A DNA stretch of 64,000 bases from Armigeres subalbatus (GCF_024139115.2 NW_026943250.1:186001-250000), one strand, 5' to 3'; shown: positions 9,390 to 21,299, counted from the stretch's first letter. Notes: a model not told the origin generated them from the sequence alone. Program-made: numbers and translations.

Positions 9390-10315
9390 GAGTTAGGGAC
9401 AAAAGGTCGAAATACAAAAGGTCGAAGGGACCAAAGGACGAAAGGACAAAACGTCGAACGGGACAAAAGGTCGAAAGGACAAAACGTTGAACGGGACAAA
9501 AGGTCGAAAGAGACAAGAAACTAAAACGGAGAGAATCAATCTCGCGCAATCGGGGGTCTGATGTTTTGGTTGTGTTTTCGTAGTATAGATGCAGTCTCGT
9601 TTCTTCTGCTTGTCGTTTATGAAACTGTCAGTCTGGAACGCACCTATCTCTTTCTTTCTCATGATTCTCCTTATGGCTGTCAGTGCGGAATTTTCAATGT
9701 TGGCTACGGAATGAGCTGTGGTGGAGGTATACAAGTGTCAGTCCCGTGCGCACAATACAAGTCATCATTTTACACAATACAAGTTCATCAAGTTAATCAT
9801 TTCTTAGATATTTGTAATATTGTTTTCTGGTAATTAGGGAAAATGACGGCTTTGGCAGGTTTTGTTCTATTATTGTCAGGGGGGTTTTCTATAACTAATT
9901 ATGCTCAAATTTGGCCTAAACATTCTTTGCAATATTGTGGCCAAATTTCATAAAATTTGGTCAACAAAAACCCCCCTGACAATAATTGAACAAAACCTAC
10001 CCAAGGCCGTCATTTCCCCTACTCCTTCTTGAAAAATTTCTCATTCTTCAACTTTGACTGATGAGATGAGTGTATTACTTCTGCTTGAAGTTAAATGCAT
10101 TTCACAAATTCCTTAGCAATACACCTAGCTTGTTATATACTTGCTATTGATCGACCTTTCGTTCTTTTCGACATTTTTTTTCCTTTCGACCTTTGTCCAT
10201 TCACAGTTTTGTCTTTTCGACCTATTGTCCTTTCCACCTTTTGTCTTTCGACCTTTTGTCCTTTTGACCTTTTGTCTTTCGACCTTTTATCCTTTTGACC
10301 TTTTGTTATAGATTC
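9390..10315. mobile_element. Second foldback-like element, flanked by a 9-bp duplication
   Basis: The left arm 9390-9515 has GGACAAAAGGTCGAA-type units and the right arm 10148-10315 has the reverse complement. The 9-bp sequence GCATAGCTG directly precedes (9381-9389) and follows (10316-10324) the element, as a target duplication would. Outer ends are GAGTTAGGGACAAAAGG on the left and, reverse-complemented, GAATCTATAACAAAAGG on the right. The first element starts GAATCTGTGTCAAAAGG, so the terminus is shared. A TA-flanked element (9837-10019) sits inside. No transposase is visible. Confidence 0.65.
9837..10019. mobile_element. 183-bp MITE with TA duplication, copy 1
   Basis: Near-palindromic: the left end GGGAAAATGACGGCTTTGG and the right end (reverse complement GGGGAAATGACGGCCTTGG) form inverted repeats of about 55 bp. 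These include the CAGGTTTTGTTCTATTATTG and TCAGGGGGGTTTT segments. TA at 9835-9836 and 10020-10021 fits a target duplication. An inverted second copy lies at 51215-51404. TA target and size fit Tc1/mariner-type MITEs. Confidence 0.8.
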
Positions 10316-10364
10316 GCATAGCTGTGTGTCATCCGGCTCTTTAAATCTCAGTCTTTGCAACACC

Positions 10365-11034
10365 GCACAGCAATCGTTGTGGTAGTCGACAACAGAAGCA
10401 ATGTGCGCCCAACGTGGCCATTATTGCTAAGTCGAATCGGATTTCTTATGACAATGGCAACTGGATGGCAGGCTTGTAATCGCCAAAACTAATGAGATCT
10501 CGTGTGTATCGCCGGAAGGCACGATATACCATCTGCGGACTCTGAGACATCTATGAGTGATAATTCACGATTGTTTGAATATCAACACCATGTTGTCTAT
10601 TCCTGCGATAAAAAGAGGAAATATGATTAGTGCACTAGCAAGGATCATGCCGAATGTCGGTGGTCCGAAGGCAGCAGTAAGCGTCTTCTGGTGGCCGTAT
10701 TATCTTCTATACTAAGCTACGGAGTTTCAGCCTAGGGGGCTGCACTCAAGACGAAACGTAAACGCAGGACGTTGATCAGCGTGTTTCAAGTAATGGCTAT
10801 CCAAGTTGCGAGTGCGTACAGCACTATTTCTTTGGACTGTAAACTGCAAAACCCTAGCAAAGGATGTCGAGTGCCACCATCGGAAGGACTCTATGCTAAA
10901 GTGGCTGCAGGAGTGGGACAATGTGGAGAATGGAAGGTGAACCAACCTGCTCTATTCAAAGACAAAGTCACTCGCCCTTTTGCCTCGCGTGTGTTAATGT
11001 AGCGGATACAGTGCAAATTTGTTACGAGGAAGAC
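10365..11034 (+). pseudogene. Decayed R1-clade LINE ORF2 fragments
   Basis: CACCGCACAGCAATCGTTGTGG at 10363 matches the start of the R1-type endonuclease region at 32537. Near 10870-10940, the CTAAAGTGGCTGCAGGAGTG and GGAATGGAAGGTGAACC segments match the C-terminal region at 39780-39825 of the second R1 LINE (CGAAAGTGGCAGCAGGATTG). The reverse transcriptase between them is mostly missing and no long frame survives. The copy is interrupted at 11035 by an RTE insertion and appears to resume at 12173. Function is lost. Confidence 0.5.
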
Positions 11035-11047
11035 ACGTGAAATGCGG

Positions 11048-12159
11048 ACAATGTGAGCTACCCACCGCGAGTTTGCATTGATGGTGATGAAATCGAGGTG
11101 GTAGAAGAATTCGTGTACTTGGGCTCACTGGTGACTGCCAAAAAAGATACCAGCAGAGAAATTGGGGGACGCATAGTGGATGGGAATGGTACGTATTTTG
11201 GATTCCGCAAGACGCTCCGATCAAATATCCGTAGGGGAAGAGGCCCCAAAACGCCCCCCCGATGCAAAACGCCTTTTGTGGTTTCCCTCATATTTACCGT
11301 CATTAATATGTGCGTAACAAAACTAGATCTAAAATTATGTAGGATAGGCGAAGAAAGTTTCAAAATAGTGCATGGGAAGGTCGGAAAAACCGAAAATTTC
11401 CACATTTTGAAGAAACATCTAACATTTTGGCGAGGCAAAACGCCCTAGTGGCAATAACCTACAAAGTACTTGCGTCTCCACGAACTATCTATACTAGAAT
11501 GCTGATTCGCCGACGCGTGGTACTTTGTTCCCTAGGAGCCGCCAGCTGAAAGGCGTTTTGCCTCATGAGTTTTCCGGCAACAAAATATCCCCAATTTCTT
11601 GAAATGTGAATATTATCAATATGATTGAGATTTTTGACAATTTTTGAATGGCATCAACTAACTATCTTGTTTAACTGATGCATAATGTAAAAATACCCAT
11701 GAATAGCGTTACAAATAAGACAATAGAGCAGTGTTTGCTTAGCTAGGGCATATTGCCCCCCCTTCCCCTACCAAACTGGAAATCTGCAAAACGCACATTA
11801 GACCGGTAGTCCTCTAAGGACACGAAACCTGGATGATACTCGTGGCAGACCAACGCGCACTTGGAGTTTTCGAAAGGAAAGTGCTGTGTACCATCAAAGG
11901 TGGGGGGCAGATAGCGGACGGTACGTGGAGGAGGCGAATGAACCACGAGTTGCATGAGCTGCTGGGAGAACATCCATCGTTCACACCGCGAAAATCGGAC
12001 GACGGGCAAGGTGCATCGATCAGGTGGAAAATGACTTGTGGACTCTCCGTAGAATGCGTGGTTGGCGTCGTGTAACCATGGACCAAGCCGAATAAAGTAG
12101 ACTCTTATGTACTGCACATGCCACTTTGGCCTTAGTCTGAATAAATAAATTAATAAATA
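11048..12159 (+). pseudogene. 5'-truncated RTE-clade LINE, C-terminal part, split by a TA element
   Basis: Encodes the end of an RTE reverse transcriptase: PPRVCIDGDEIEVVEEFVYL and LGSLVTAKKDTSRE, then, beyond the insertion at 11234-11768, DQRALGVFERKVL and WRRRMNHELHELLGE. It corresponds residue by residue to the minus-strand RTE ORF at 47173-48426. It ends with the RTE-type 3' tail of TAAATAAATT-like repeats at 12141-12159. The 13-bp duplication ACGTGAAATGCGG flanks it (11035-11047 and 12160-12172). 5' truncation plus duplication indicates target-primed reverse transcription. Stops and frameshifts in the second half make it dead. Confidence 0.85.
11234..11768. mobile_element. 535-bp TA-flanked element inside the RTE fragment
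   Basis: The ends are GGGGAAGAGG and, reverse-complemented, GGGGAAGGGG. TA duplicates flank it at 11232-11233 and 11769-11770. The intact RTE at 47155-50460 has the uninterrupted sequence CGTACCAAACTG at this point, with a single TA, which proves insertion. The interior repeats AAAACGCC-type words and has no coding capacity. A diverged relative lies at 43078-43337. Confidence 0.8.
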
Positions 12160-12172
12160 ACGTGAAATGCGG

Positions 12173-12530
12173 TAAGCAGCGTCGAGAAGCAAATACTGTC
12201 GGAGCAGCAGCGTTAATGGAGAAGGGTTTAGCGAATAAGCATCAGTTCGGGTGAAAATTTTGTGCAGTAAATAGTCTGGTTCGACCTCAGCACTCGAGCA
12301 TCTAACCTGCTGAAGTAAGAAGAAAGAAGAAGGAAGCGTAAAGCGCCAAAGGGACACAGTCAGAGCGAAAACTTCCTTCAACCGAGCTGGTAAACCAGGG
12401 AGTCAAGAGTATTCGAGCCGGATAATTGTTGTACGACCGCCGATGAGGGATCGAAACGACTAAGCATCTGATCAGCTATCCAGTCGGCGAGTTAGCGTGA
12501 GCCAGAGGACGGAACTTAAGAGGAAATGCA
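12173..12530 (+). mobile_element. Probable 3' portion of the R1 relic beyond the RTE insertion
   Basis: The host sequence interrupted at 11035 resumes here. TCGACCTCAGCACTCGAGC near 12279 resembles CCGACCTCGGCACTCAATC in the 3' region of the R1 LINE at 40287. No coding frame survives. Confidence 0.4.
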
Positions 12531-12572
12531 TGAGCTGGATCGGAATTTATGGCCAAAACACCATTTTTATAA

Positions 12573-12615
12573 CGCACGAGAAAGACAACATTACCGCAAG
12601 GTGGATTAATTAAGG
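12573..12615 (-). mobile_element. Terminal fragment of the ATTAATCCACCTAG family
   Basis: Carries CGAGAAAGACAACATTACCG followed by CAAGGTGGATTAAT, the reverse complement of the end seen at 52150-52195. Only about 40 bp remain. Confidence 0.55.
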
Positions 12616-12664
12616 TTTTTTCGTTGTTTTCGAACTGATACACTTTTGTCAAAAAAGATTCTGA

Positions 12665-12740
12665 TCGCTTGTTGAGGCGACCATCAACTGATTACCTTCC
12701 CAACTAACATACTACTGCTTTCCAGTGGCGCTCACCATGA
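12665..12740 (+). repeat. Short dispersed repeat shared with 61317-61395
   Basis: TCGCTTGTTGAGGCGACC followed by CCTTCCCAACTAACATACTA matches TCGCTTACCAAGCCTACC and CCTTCCTAACTAACATACTA at 61317-61395 in the same orientation. Boundaries and family are unknown. Confidence 0.45.
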
Positions 12741-12779
12741 TGATGACGTGGTCGTCATCGTTGTTGGTCCCTAATTACA

Positions 12780-15700
12780 GTAACTCCAAATCATGTTCGT
12801 TCAGTAAGAACAGCTTCTTTGCCCAAAAAAACTATTCATTTGATGATCTGTTCATATTTGTGCAACACGGCAGATTTCGTGGGAACACAACGACATAAAA
12901 GTCGACTACATGGTACGAGTCATGGTGGCATAATAAAAACAAGGGTTGCAAGCAAATAATGTTCAACACCATGGTAAAGGTTTATGGAGATCAAGGATTA
13001 CATGAAGGACAATACTCGAGAAGGTCACCTGATGGGCCGCCCTCAGACAACAATTACATGATATAAGAATTCCTTCTTTCTACCAAAGGATTGTTCCACA
13101 ATAAATTGAAAGTCTCTGGCACTAGCAGAGACAACCTACAATAACCGAATCGTGCATTCATTCATTTGTTTCATCCCAGCCAGGGTTGATGGTTTTCCGG
13201 CTTCAATCCACTCTCCTTCTGACGGCGCTCGGTGATCCCCTCCCCAACTCACATAGCAATGAAAACCAAGACGAGTGGGACCACGCCGTGTGGCACCGGA
13301 GATCCGGAAGCTTATTTCGTATGGATTTATGCATCTTGGACCGTATTATTTTTATGGCCCAAGCTGTGACTAGGTGGCGTTCGTGATTCACCCCCTGCCT
13401 CCGATACGTTGGAGGTGCAACAGAGAGGGTGTCAGTATTTAGAAAAGCTGCGATGCTGTGCCGAACACAATGAAGCAGCAGAACCATTGCGAGTGCGTCC
13501 TGTTTCATTGCGGTACTTCGTTGTGCTGAACGGTTAGTTGCGAGCACTTAGTAGCAGATATTTTGTAACGTTGGGAGCTCTGGAAATGATTATTTGTCAT
13601 AGGGTTTTCGTTGCATTATTACTGCTGAGGTGTGAACTAATTTTTGTTTTTTTTTTATTTTGATTCAATATGGCCAACATAGCAAACATAGCAAAAAAAT
13701 GAAACCAGCGAACTATTGACGATGTATGAAGTATGCCAATGGAGAAAAATGATGGATTTGATCACGCATTCGGTATTTTGCTTAGCGAGATCAAACTTGG
13801 TTTGAAACATTGACGTTTTATATCTCAAACTGGAACAGTCGAAAGCACTTTCCATATGGTGCTGTTAAATTCGATGGAGCGCAAATGACGACATGCTAAA
13901 ACGTCATTCCTAATGGCTTTTCGCTGCTCGATCCACCATAAAACGTTCGGAATATGCAGAGACAGAGTCACCGGAAGGGAAGATTAGAAAACACAAATGT
14001 TGAGATCTTTCCTGGCTCCGGCACTGTAAGCAGCAACGCTCTGTTGAATACATTTCCGTATAGTTTTCCGTTTTCCTACTACAAACACTCACACTGGCAA
14101 ATAGACAAAGCTAGACTGGTTTTTATGCTCTGGTGGTATCTCCACCATAGCATAGATTCACTTGGGGGAGGAAGAAACTCGATGCCATGCCATTGTCTTT
14201 GCTCCACCATTCGTGACGGTTCGTGCAGTGCAGCGCATGTTCATAAGTTTATCTCATTTTTCTTCCAACCCGCATGCAGTGTTTCAACCACCTGTTTCGA
14301 AGCCACTGAGTCCAACTGCATCCAGTGAAGGAGAAGACTTGCGGCTATCACCACATCCTTGGCATTCCGTCCGGAAGGATCTCAATCCGGTATTTATCTT
14401 GGCATTTTCATACCGCCACCGCGTTGGCCACATTTCAGCCTTGACTAGTGGTCGTCTGGTTTGCTTCGGTTGCACCTGGTTTCTGGGCTTATAGTGATAC
14501 AGCAACGCAATGAAAAATCATTTTCTCATGTTCGAAAACAAAAGGACAAAAGAACAAAAACTTAATTTTGGTAAAATTGTGCTATTTCCGTTCGAGCATT
14601 CAAAAATCCCAACAGTTACCTTAGTTACCGGAACATAACAGGAAAAGCTCAACTGAAATCCATATCATAAAAAAAGTTAATGCCAATTAACAATGATATA
14701 CGCAACGGCCGGACTTTCGTGCACAGATTTCACAATTTTTAGCGACCTCTGCGCGGAGTCCGACATAAATCGTCGAGACTGATGGCTTCAATCAATGAGA
14801 TCCGCACAGAAAAATCTTGTGGCTCCGACGGCAGCTTTAGTGGCCCCAGAGGAGCCGAAACAATGATGATAAGGGCGGTTGAGCGCCGCCATCGTTTGCT
14901 GCTGCTGGCGGTGCCGTTAAACTTTATGGTCGAAAATAAATTGGGCCGCAAAATATTTTTTCCCTCCCACAGATAAGAGACCAGCTGGCATCGGGTGGGA
15001 ACGGACCTCTGGTACCGAACCGCATACATATATCCCCCAGGTCATTGTGGGCCGCCTGGGTGGAATCGGGTATGTAGTGAAGCAAAAACGGTTGTGTTAT
15101 TCCTCATTTCGGGGAAATAAAAATCTTCAATTTTGATGTAACCCTTGCCATTTGGCTGGCACGAAGGGTGAAACTGGTGGCAGATGGACAACAACCAGTT
15201 CAAAACTGATTTTTTACGAATTCATTAATGTCAAAATTGACGTATAAACTTTGTCTAAATTGACAGGGGATGGAAGGATCGGCTTTTAGATTCTATTTAG
15301 GTATTCGCCAAATTCGACAAAACCGTTTAGACAGCCGCAGAGTATGATTATAAACAGCTGCTCAATATTCTCAGTTTCATTATTTTTAAATTTCATTATT
15401 TCATTTTCATATTCTCAGTTTCATTATTTTTAAAATTTGTTATTTTTTTTCTATTCGTTTAAATTAAATTCGATGGATGATCGATGATTGTAGTCGGATG
15501 GCGCCAGTGAAGCATACAATTCTAAAAAAGCACTATGCACTAGTCGTAATTTACAATGACAACAACAAAAGTCCCCATGGAGAAGATGATTTCAACAGAT
15601 AGTGAGGTTGTATTGCGCAGCAGTTGCATTTCCACTTCATGAATTAACTCCACTAATTGTTTTCAAACAAATTAATCATCTCTGATTGTTCCATCCTAAA

Positions 15701-18290
15701 CTACGAGCATGAAAAGCCCCGGCAATCCCCTCGGACGGAAGGAAAAAGCTAAACATCGTTTCCACGGGGATCATAAATCTCTCCAATGCCACTCATCACC
15801 CGTGCTAATGATCCAGTTACAAATCATTCTACCCAATTGATTTCCAATAAAATCCCATTACCGCCGTTCATGGAACGAACCCCGCTACCACTATCCAACC
15901 CGACAAGCCGAATCACGCGACGTCCGAATCCATACAGTTCCAATCCCCGATAATCCCATTAAAACTTGAAATATTTATTTATCCAAAACAACACAGTTGC
16001 GAATGATTGAAGTTAATCTAGTAAATAACATAAGCCAGTGATTTGCACCCCATCGACCGGCAGCGCGACAGAAGAGGCAAGAAGCTGCGCGGAAAAATAA
16101 TCTTCTCGCAGGACGTCCGAGCTGCACGGGTTTGCCTCCATCTCTGCCCCTGTCCAGTAGTGGCTTAAAATTTTAACGTTCACAAAAACAAACATTTAAC
16201 AGAAATATAAACCGACAAAGTGGAACGAATGAAAGATAAAAAAAATGGCAAACGAGCTATTCGGCTTGGTGATGCAAAACGTCGAACGACCAACCGAACG
16301 GACGAACCACGTTTCGGTGATCATCGGAACATGATTTATACGATGGAAATTGGGTGCTGAAAAGCTGTATGAATGGTGGTCATGCACTTTTTCGATGTTT
16401 ATGCTTCGGCACGAAGGGGCAGAGGAAGAATCGAAACATTTTCGAAGACGCAGCACGGTAAATGTGGGTTTTTTCTCGGTTTGATTTTGTTTGTCTTTTC
16501 TTTAGTGAAGAGATTTTCAACCATTGGCTGGATCATCTCCTAAAAGGTTTGAATATTTTTATTATCGACATATTTCTAAAATTTATCAGGAATTTTTGTA
16601 CATGATATGCTCTGATGGAAAATTGCTGCATAGTCTCGCATAAGACACATCTTGATTATTTTATCGATTTGAGCAATCATTTGCATTAATCAAGCAGCAT
16701 ATATTTCATATGATATGCATTTCACCTCCTAAATAAAAATAATAATCAGATGTCAAAAGCGGGGCATAAAGTGTCAATCGTATTGAAATAAAAATGAAAT
16801 AAATAATCAACAAAATATTGAATTAACGCATCAATCGATTACTCTAATAGATTACGAATTGTTAAATTGATGAATTGCAAATTACTTAATCAATGATTGC
16901 AAGCACTTGCGGTACCGCGAGAAAATTTTTATTGAAAATACACACTTTGTAGTATATGGCACAGCTTAGATTATCCCAAATACAAGCTTTTATGGACTTG
17001 CTGGCATACACAAACAATTTGTAAAATTTACAGAAATGATTGACATACATACATAATAAGCTTGTTCGTAAGAAGTTAATTCACCATGCGTCTCCATCTG
17101 GTTGTTTACTTTTCTACTGATGAAAACTTGTAACATCAGGTGATCAGCCTTATTAGGGACGAATGTTATCAGCTCTAAACCCATAATTTAAGTGTTCTGC
17201 ACACACACTGCCCTTGAACGGTAATGCGTGTATCGCAGCGCACGCGCTCGAGTGTTAAGCAAATTCAAGTCTGTAAGGGAAACTAGCGAGAAATTCACCT
17301 GCCATTAAACGAGTTAGTGGTATTAAATAAATAGTACCATTTAATACCACTACTTGAGAGGGATGACAAGTAACAAGTGAAGTTATTCCATTAAAGAGTT
17401 CTAAATAGCTTTCCAGAAATTGACATGAAAATGTTTTATGTTTATGGTAAACGAACCGGAGAATCTCCAGAAAATGCATGAAGATCAAAAATTAAAAATC
17501 AGCATGACCATGAGCATTATGACCGCACAATTCGTAGTTGCTACTCCGTGATTGACTGAACCTGCGAAATTGTACAGAGAACACAATAAATGGGGCTTGG
17601 GATTAGCTACCCATTCTCAATGTACACGCTTCGGGAGCTCAAATAGTTAAAGCCAACGGTCATATAGGAAGGGAAGGATTGTTAGTCCGACTCTCGTTGC
17701 TACTAGAGACCAAGTATACCTCTGCATCTCCACGATTGTCTTGGGATAGGATATCGTTTTAGTTACAAAGGATAATTTATCTGGATTCACTTTGGTATGT
17801 GATGCGATCTATGGGATGGGAAATAACACTAATTCGATAGCTCGCGACGAGTAAAAAGTTAAAACATGCACGCTCGGTGTCATATGGAAACTAAGGAAAC
17901 TCGCGTTTTGGACGACCGAACGGAAGCGCAGCATTCTGTACTCACTTGCTCGATGGCAAGTGCAAACTTTTGAAGATCGCGCTTGTTTCGTACGGAGGAA
18001 AACGCAATACATGCACATGAGCCACCGAACACAAGGTAGATATTTTATCACTTTCCCGACGGCTGAAACACGCACTGCACTTACTTGCTTAAGGCTTCTC
18101 TATGAATATCAAAAATGATAAATGAGTGTCAAAAACAATTATTAAATTTTTTTCACAAGATGCACACTTATTTATTTTTCTTGTGCGAATCTCGGTTTAA
18201 GTTCGTCTACTGAAACATCAGCTGAACATTTGTTATGAAGGAGTTACTGTGATTTATTTATAACCAAATCAAATCATATTTAAGTTTTTT
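12780..18290. other. Long single-copy-looking stretch without a recognised gene
   Basis: No LINE motif, terminal repeat or tandem array is seen, in contrast to both flanks. Parts are GC-richer (for example 14150-14500, 14740-15070 and 15700-16450). Open frames of 60-124 codons occur on both strands but carry no domain I recognise. It could hold conserved non-coding DNA or intron sequence, but I cannot support a gene. Confidence 0.4.
17307..17357. repeat. Short hairpin (palindrome)
   Basis: AGTTAGTGGTATTAAA and TTTAATACCACTACTT are inverted copies separated by about a dozen bases. The stem of about 16 bp is too short and isolated to call a microRNA precursor. Confidence 0.55.
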
Positions 18291-18324
18291 TTATGTTTAT
18301 TTCTTTCGCGCACAGCATACGTTT

Positions 18325-18895
18325 TCGGGCTCCGGTACTCCAGGAAATCCAGAAGATGAATTGCTGGCTGAAAAACAACAAAAGCCTTTAGGTTGATCAG
18401 CTACCAGGAGAGCTATTTGAACACTGTGATGAGGCTAAAGCGCTGCATGGGGTAATTATAAAGTTTTGTGAGGAGGAGTGTCGTGTGTCCCATACTCCTA
18501 TCTACTAAGAATGAGATAAGCTGGATTGTAGTAACGGCCGCACAATCACATTGCTGAATGCCGCCTTCAAGGTACTCTTCCAAATTTTATGCCGTCGACA
18601 AGCATCAATTGCAAGAGAGGTCGTTGGGCAGTACCAGGCGGGGTTCATGGACGAACGGTCTACCACATATCAGGTGTTCGTCATACGCCAGCTATTGCAG
18701 AAACGCCTCGAATACAACGTGCCCACACTTCAACTATATGATACAATAGAACGATACCAGCTATGGCAGCAAATGCACGACCACGGATCTTCGTAATTCG
18801 AGTTTCAAAGGCATCCACTGGTGACCGCCGAAAACGATATCAGTAGAGAATGTAGGGGACGCATCGTGGCCTGGGACGGGACTTGCAAAGAGGAA
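18325..18895 (+). pseudogene. RTE-clade LINE reverse transcriptase relic
   Basis: The frame reads TLLNAAFKVLFQILCRR (about 18550), then GQYQAGFMDERSTTYQVF, then LEYNVPTLQLYDTIER. These are collinear with the RTE ORF at 48426-47173 and its upstream part (GQYQAGFMGERSTTDQVF, YDTIDRDQLWQL). The catalytic segment between the 'NVPT' and 'YDT' blocks is shortened by an internal deletion that removes the first catalytic aspartate region. A later block (about 18818-18880, VTAENDISRECRGRIVA) follows a larger deletion. Frameshifts and stops throughout show an old, dead copy. No A tail or duplication was found. Confidence 0.75.
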
Positions 18896-18943
18896 AAAAT
18901 GTAACTTCATCTGCAACCAGCAACCGCTGTCACGAATTGTCAG

Positions 18944-19165
18944 ATGCAACCAGCACTTTTTTGTGTGAAAGTACTGGTATTCAGAATGATTTTGTTGAAC
19001 AAGAGGAAACCGAAGATGTCAAGAGCCGAAAAGAAGGCCCAGGCGAATGAGGGTAGCAAGAAGTCTAGGGTAGGCGCCAACCGCTCCAGGTGCGATGCCC
19101 TAGTCATCAAGACGGACGAGGCTAAGTACACGGACGTCTTGCAGGCGATGAGGAGTGACGTTAAG
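18944..19165 (+). pseudogene. R1-clade LINE A, ORF1 (gag-like), N-terminal part
   Basis: The frame carries a basic start (MSRAEKKAQANEGSKKSR) and then CDALVIKTDEAKYTDVLQAM up to RSDVK. It corresponds to the EALLVNTSEEGYLEVL block of the second R1 LINE (about 31440-31488). In R1-type ORF1 proteins this block is followed directly by an LGADVRRIRRTR-type segment. Here that continuation is found 7.75 kb away at 26925. ORF1 proteins of this group bind RNA and package the LINE transcript. The true start is uncertain: the methionine at 19016 is the best R1-like candidate. The reading frame is cut at a TTAAG site by the inverted-repeat element. Confidence 0.75.
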
Positions 19166-19202
19166 AGTCAGTTCACGAGAAGCGCGACCCCCTCTTGTAT
19201 CG

Positions 19203-19875
19203 ATATTCTCCGATTTGGATGAAATTTTCAGGGTTTGTTCATATATGTAAAAGAAGACATTTTGCAAATTTTCAGATTTTTTTCATTGAGGGGAAGTGGG
19301 GTAAAACGGCCCTTCAAAAATTATTGTTCAAAAATCGCCAAAACCAAAAAATGCAATAACTTTGGCAATGACTGACCGATTTTGTTTAAATTCTGCACGC
19401 TTTTTCTACTCAACTAGAACTTTATACCAAGTGGTTAATATGGTTATGACGTTGTTTATTTTAGGAGAAAATGGACTTTTTCGATAAAAAAAGATCGTTT
19501 TTCCAAAGGAAATATTTTTCACCAACAGATCTAGGATAAAAAACTAAACCCGTAAGGCAATTAAGGAACTAAAGAGCTTTTATCTCATATATAATTCAGA
19601 AGCGCCAACTCAAGAATTTCTAAGAAAATCGCAATTTTCTGCAACACTGTTTATTCAAAAGAAAGTTCACATAAATTTCGACCCTACTTATGTTGATGTT
19701 TTCCGATGTGGTGAAAACTGTTCAAACTTTTTTGTCTAAGTAGAAATAAAAAATCAGGATTTTTATAAGGGGAGTGTAGGGTAAAATAGCTCTTTAAAAA
19801 TAAATGTCAAAAAATACTTCAATTTTTTTATGTGAGTTCTAGCAGAAAATACATAAAAGTTCTAATCGGGTATAT
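19203..19875 (+). repeat. Left arm of the long inverted repeat (hAT-free)
   Basis: Contains TATTCTCCGATTTGG, AAAGAAGACATTTTGC, ATTGAGGGGAAGTGGGG, AAACCCGTAAGGCAATTAAG and TCTGCAACACTG, all present in reverse complement in the right arm. The unoccupied equivalent of the hAT target (TCATATAT) is at 19585-19592. Confidence 0.9.
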
Positions 19876-20889
19876 ATATTTTCAAGGGTTGGCCAATTTT
19901 ATCTCATAGATGGAATACCCTCGATTCTATGTTTACACAACTGTGTAAAAAAACTCCAAAGTTTAACAAAGTTGCATTCATTTTGCACGATACGAGAAAA
20001 AACTTTTTTTTTCTACAACGAGTTGATTTTTTTACACGGAGATCGTAACAATGTAATGTGTATACTATTGAATAGGATAGAGTATACTATTGTCTGACGA
20101 TTTTGAAGCACACCCCTCATGAAAATACTTCAAATTTCAGGATACACGTTTCTACACTCATAGTTAAAGTATATAAATTGTAGATTGCTCAATCAATTAA
20201 TTAAAAGATTACCAAGTAAAACTGTTTTATTCTCGGCTTAATTTACACCACCTGAAAGCTTGCAATACTTTTTGAAAAATCTGTCTATTGCTATTTTCAC
20301 CGAGGAATAGACTACCGTGTTGAAGTACTTTAACTCGTTCTTGAACCATCGTTCTTGCAGTTAAGACGTCACCCATATATGGAGGAACTGGTGGAAATAT
20401 ATTTTGGTGGGACAATATTTTTGAACGGGAGTTTAAGACGGCGCTAAGTTTACAATACCTCTGCCGGAATATTATATAAATGACATGACTAGATAACCAG
20501 TTCACGTTATTTTTTGAGATTGAGAGATTGTGAAGTATTTAATTGTTGACAGATAAAAAACCATAAAAATACTACGCTTGGAAGAATTTCAAAGCAAACT
20601 AGCAAACTAATCAAATCTAAGAAGTGTGGTTACGATCATCTGGTTTCGTAACATTATTTATATTTGGAGATCTATTTACCCCTCTCTCCCTATCATAATA
20701 TTTTGCCGAATAGTTTCTTCTACATATAGAAATAAACCTTGTAAGATTCAGCCAAATGCAGAAACATCGATAAAAAATGGAGTTGCGATTATCACAAACT
20801 GGCGTGCAAACAAACAGTGCAGTGTGCGGAAACTTATAATTTGATGGTTTGTTCTTAAGTCGGCGCACTTAAATAAGTTTCAATAAATT

Positions 20890-21015
20890 TTTAAGTTTGA
20901 AAGGAAATACGTCATGTTTTTATTCTAATGTATATTCTGCTTGAGCTCACATATAAAAATTTATGAATTTTTGACATTTTATTTCAACAAGACTATTTTA
21001 CCCAATTTACCGAAA
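20890..21015 (+). repeat. Internal sub-repeat of the inverted-repeat element
   Basis: AAGGAAATACGTCATGTTTT, TGTATATTCTGCTTGAGCTC and TTTTTGACATTTTATTTC form a diverged direct copy of 21300-21410 (AAGGAAGTAGACATAATG, TGTATTTTCTGCTAGAACTC and TTTTTGACATTTATTTTT). The same block in reverse complement occurs in the left arm near 19780-19860. Confidence 0.7.
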
Positions 21016-21299
21016 TTGCTCATTTGCCGTTAAGAATATTTTTTTTTCGCATAGCTGTAAAAGCAACATCAGTACCGGTACCCGCAGTAATTGTAGCTGA
21101 TTAAAAAAATATATCAACAAGCACTTTCGCCGAATCCGTTTATTTTTGTTTCAGTGTGCGAAAGACGTGCTAATGTTTAAGGCACTTATTTTGGTCCTAT
21201 TTTACTTCTGTTGAAAATTGTTCTGCAAATAGATTGCTATCCAATATAGATCAGCGGAGGATATACGTATCTATTGAGACAAAAAATATAGGTGAATTG

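Noticed and set aside
11743..12381. A 212-codon minus-strand frame
   Set aside because: It is antisense to the RTE fragment and runs through its 3' tail and into unrelated sequence; the sense strand carries the recognisable protein.
13203..14505. Open frames of 60-124 codons on both strands
   Set aside because: No domain, splice pattern or codon preference distinguishes them from chance.
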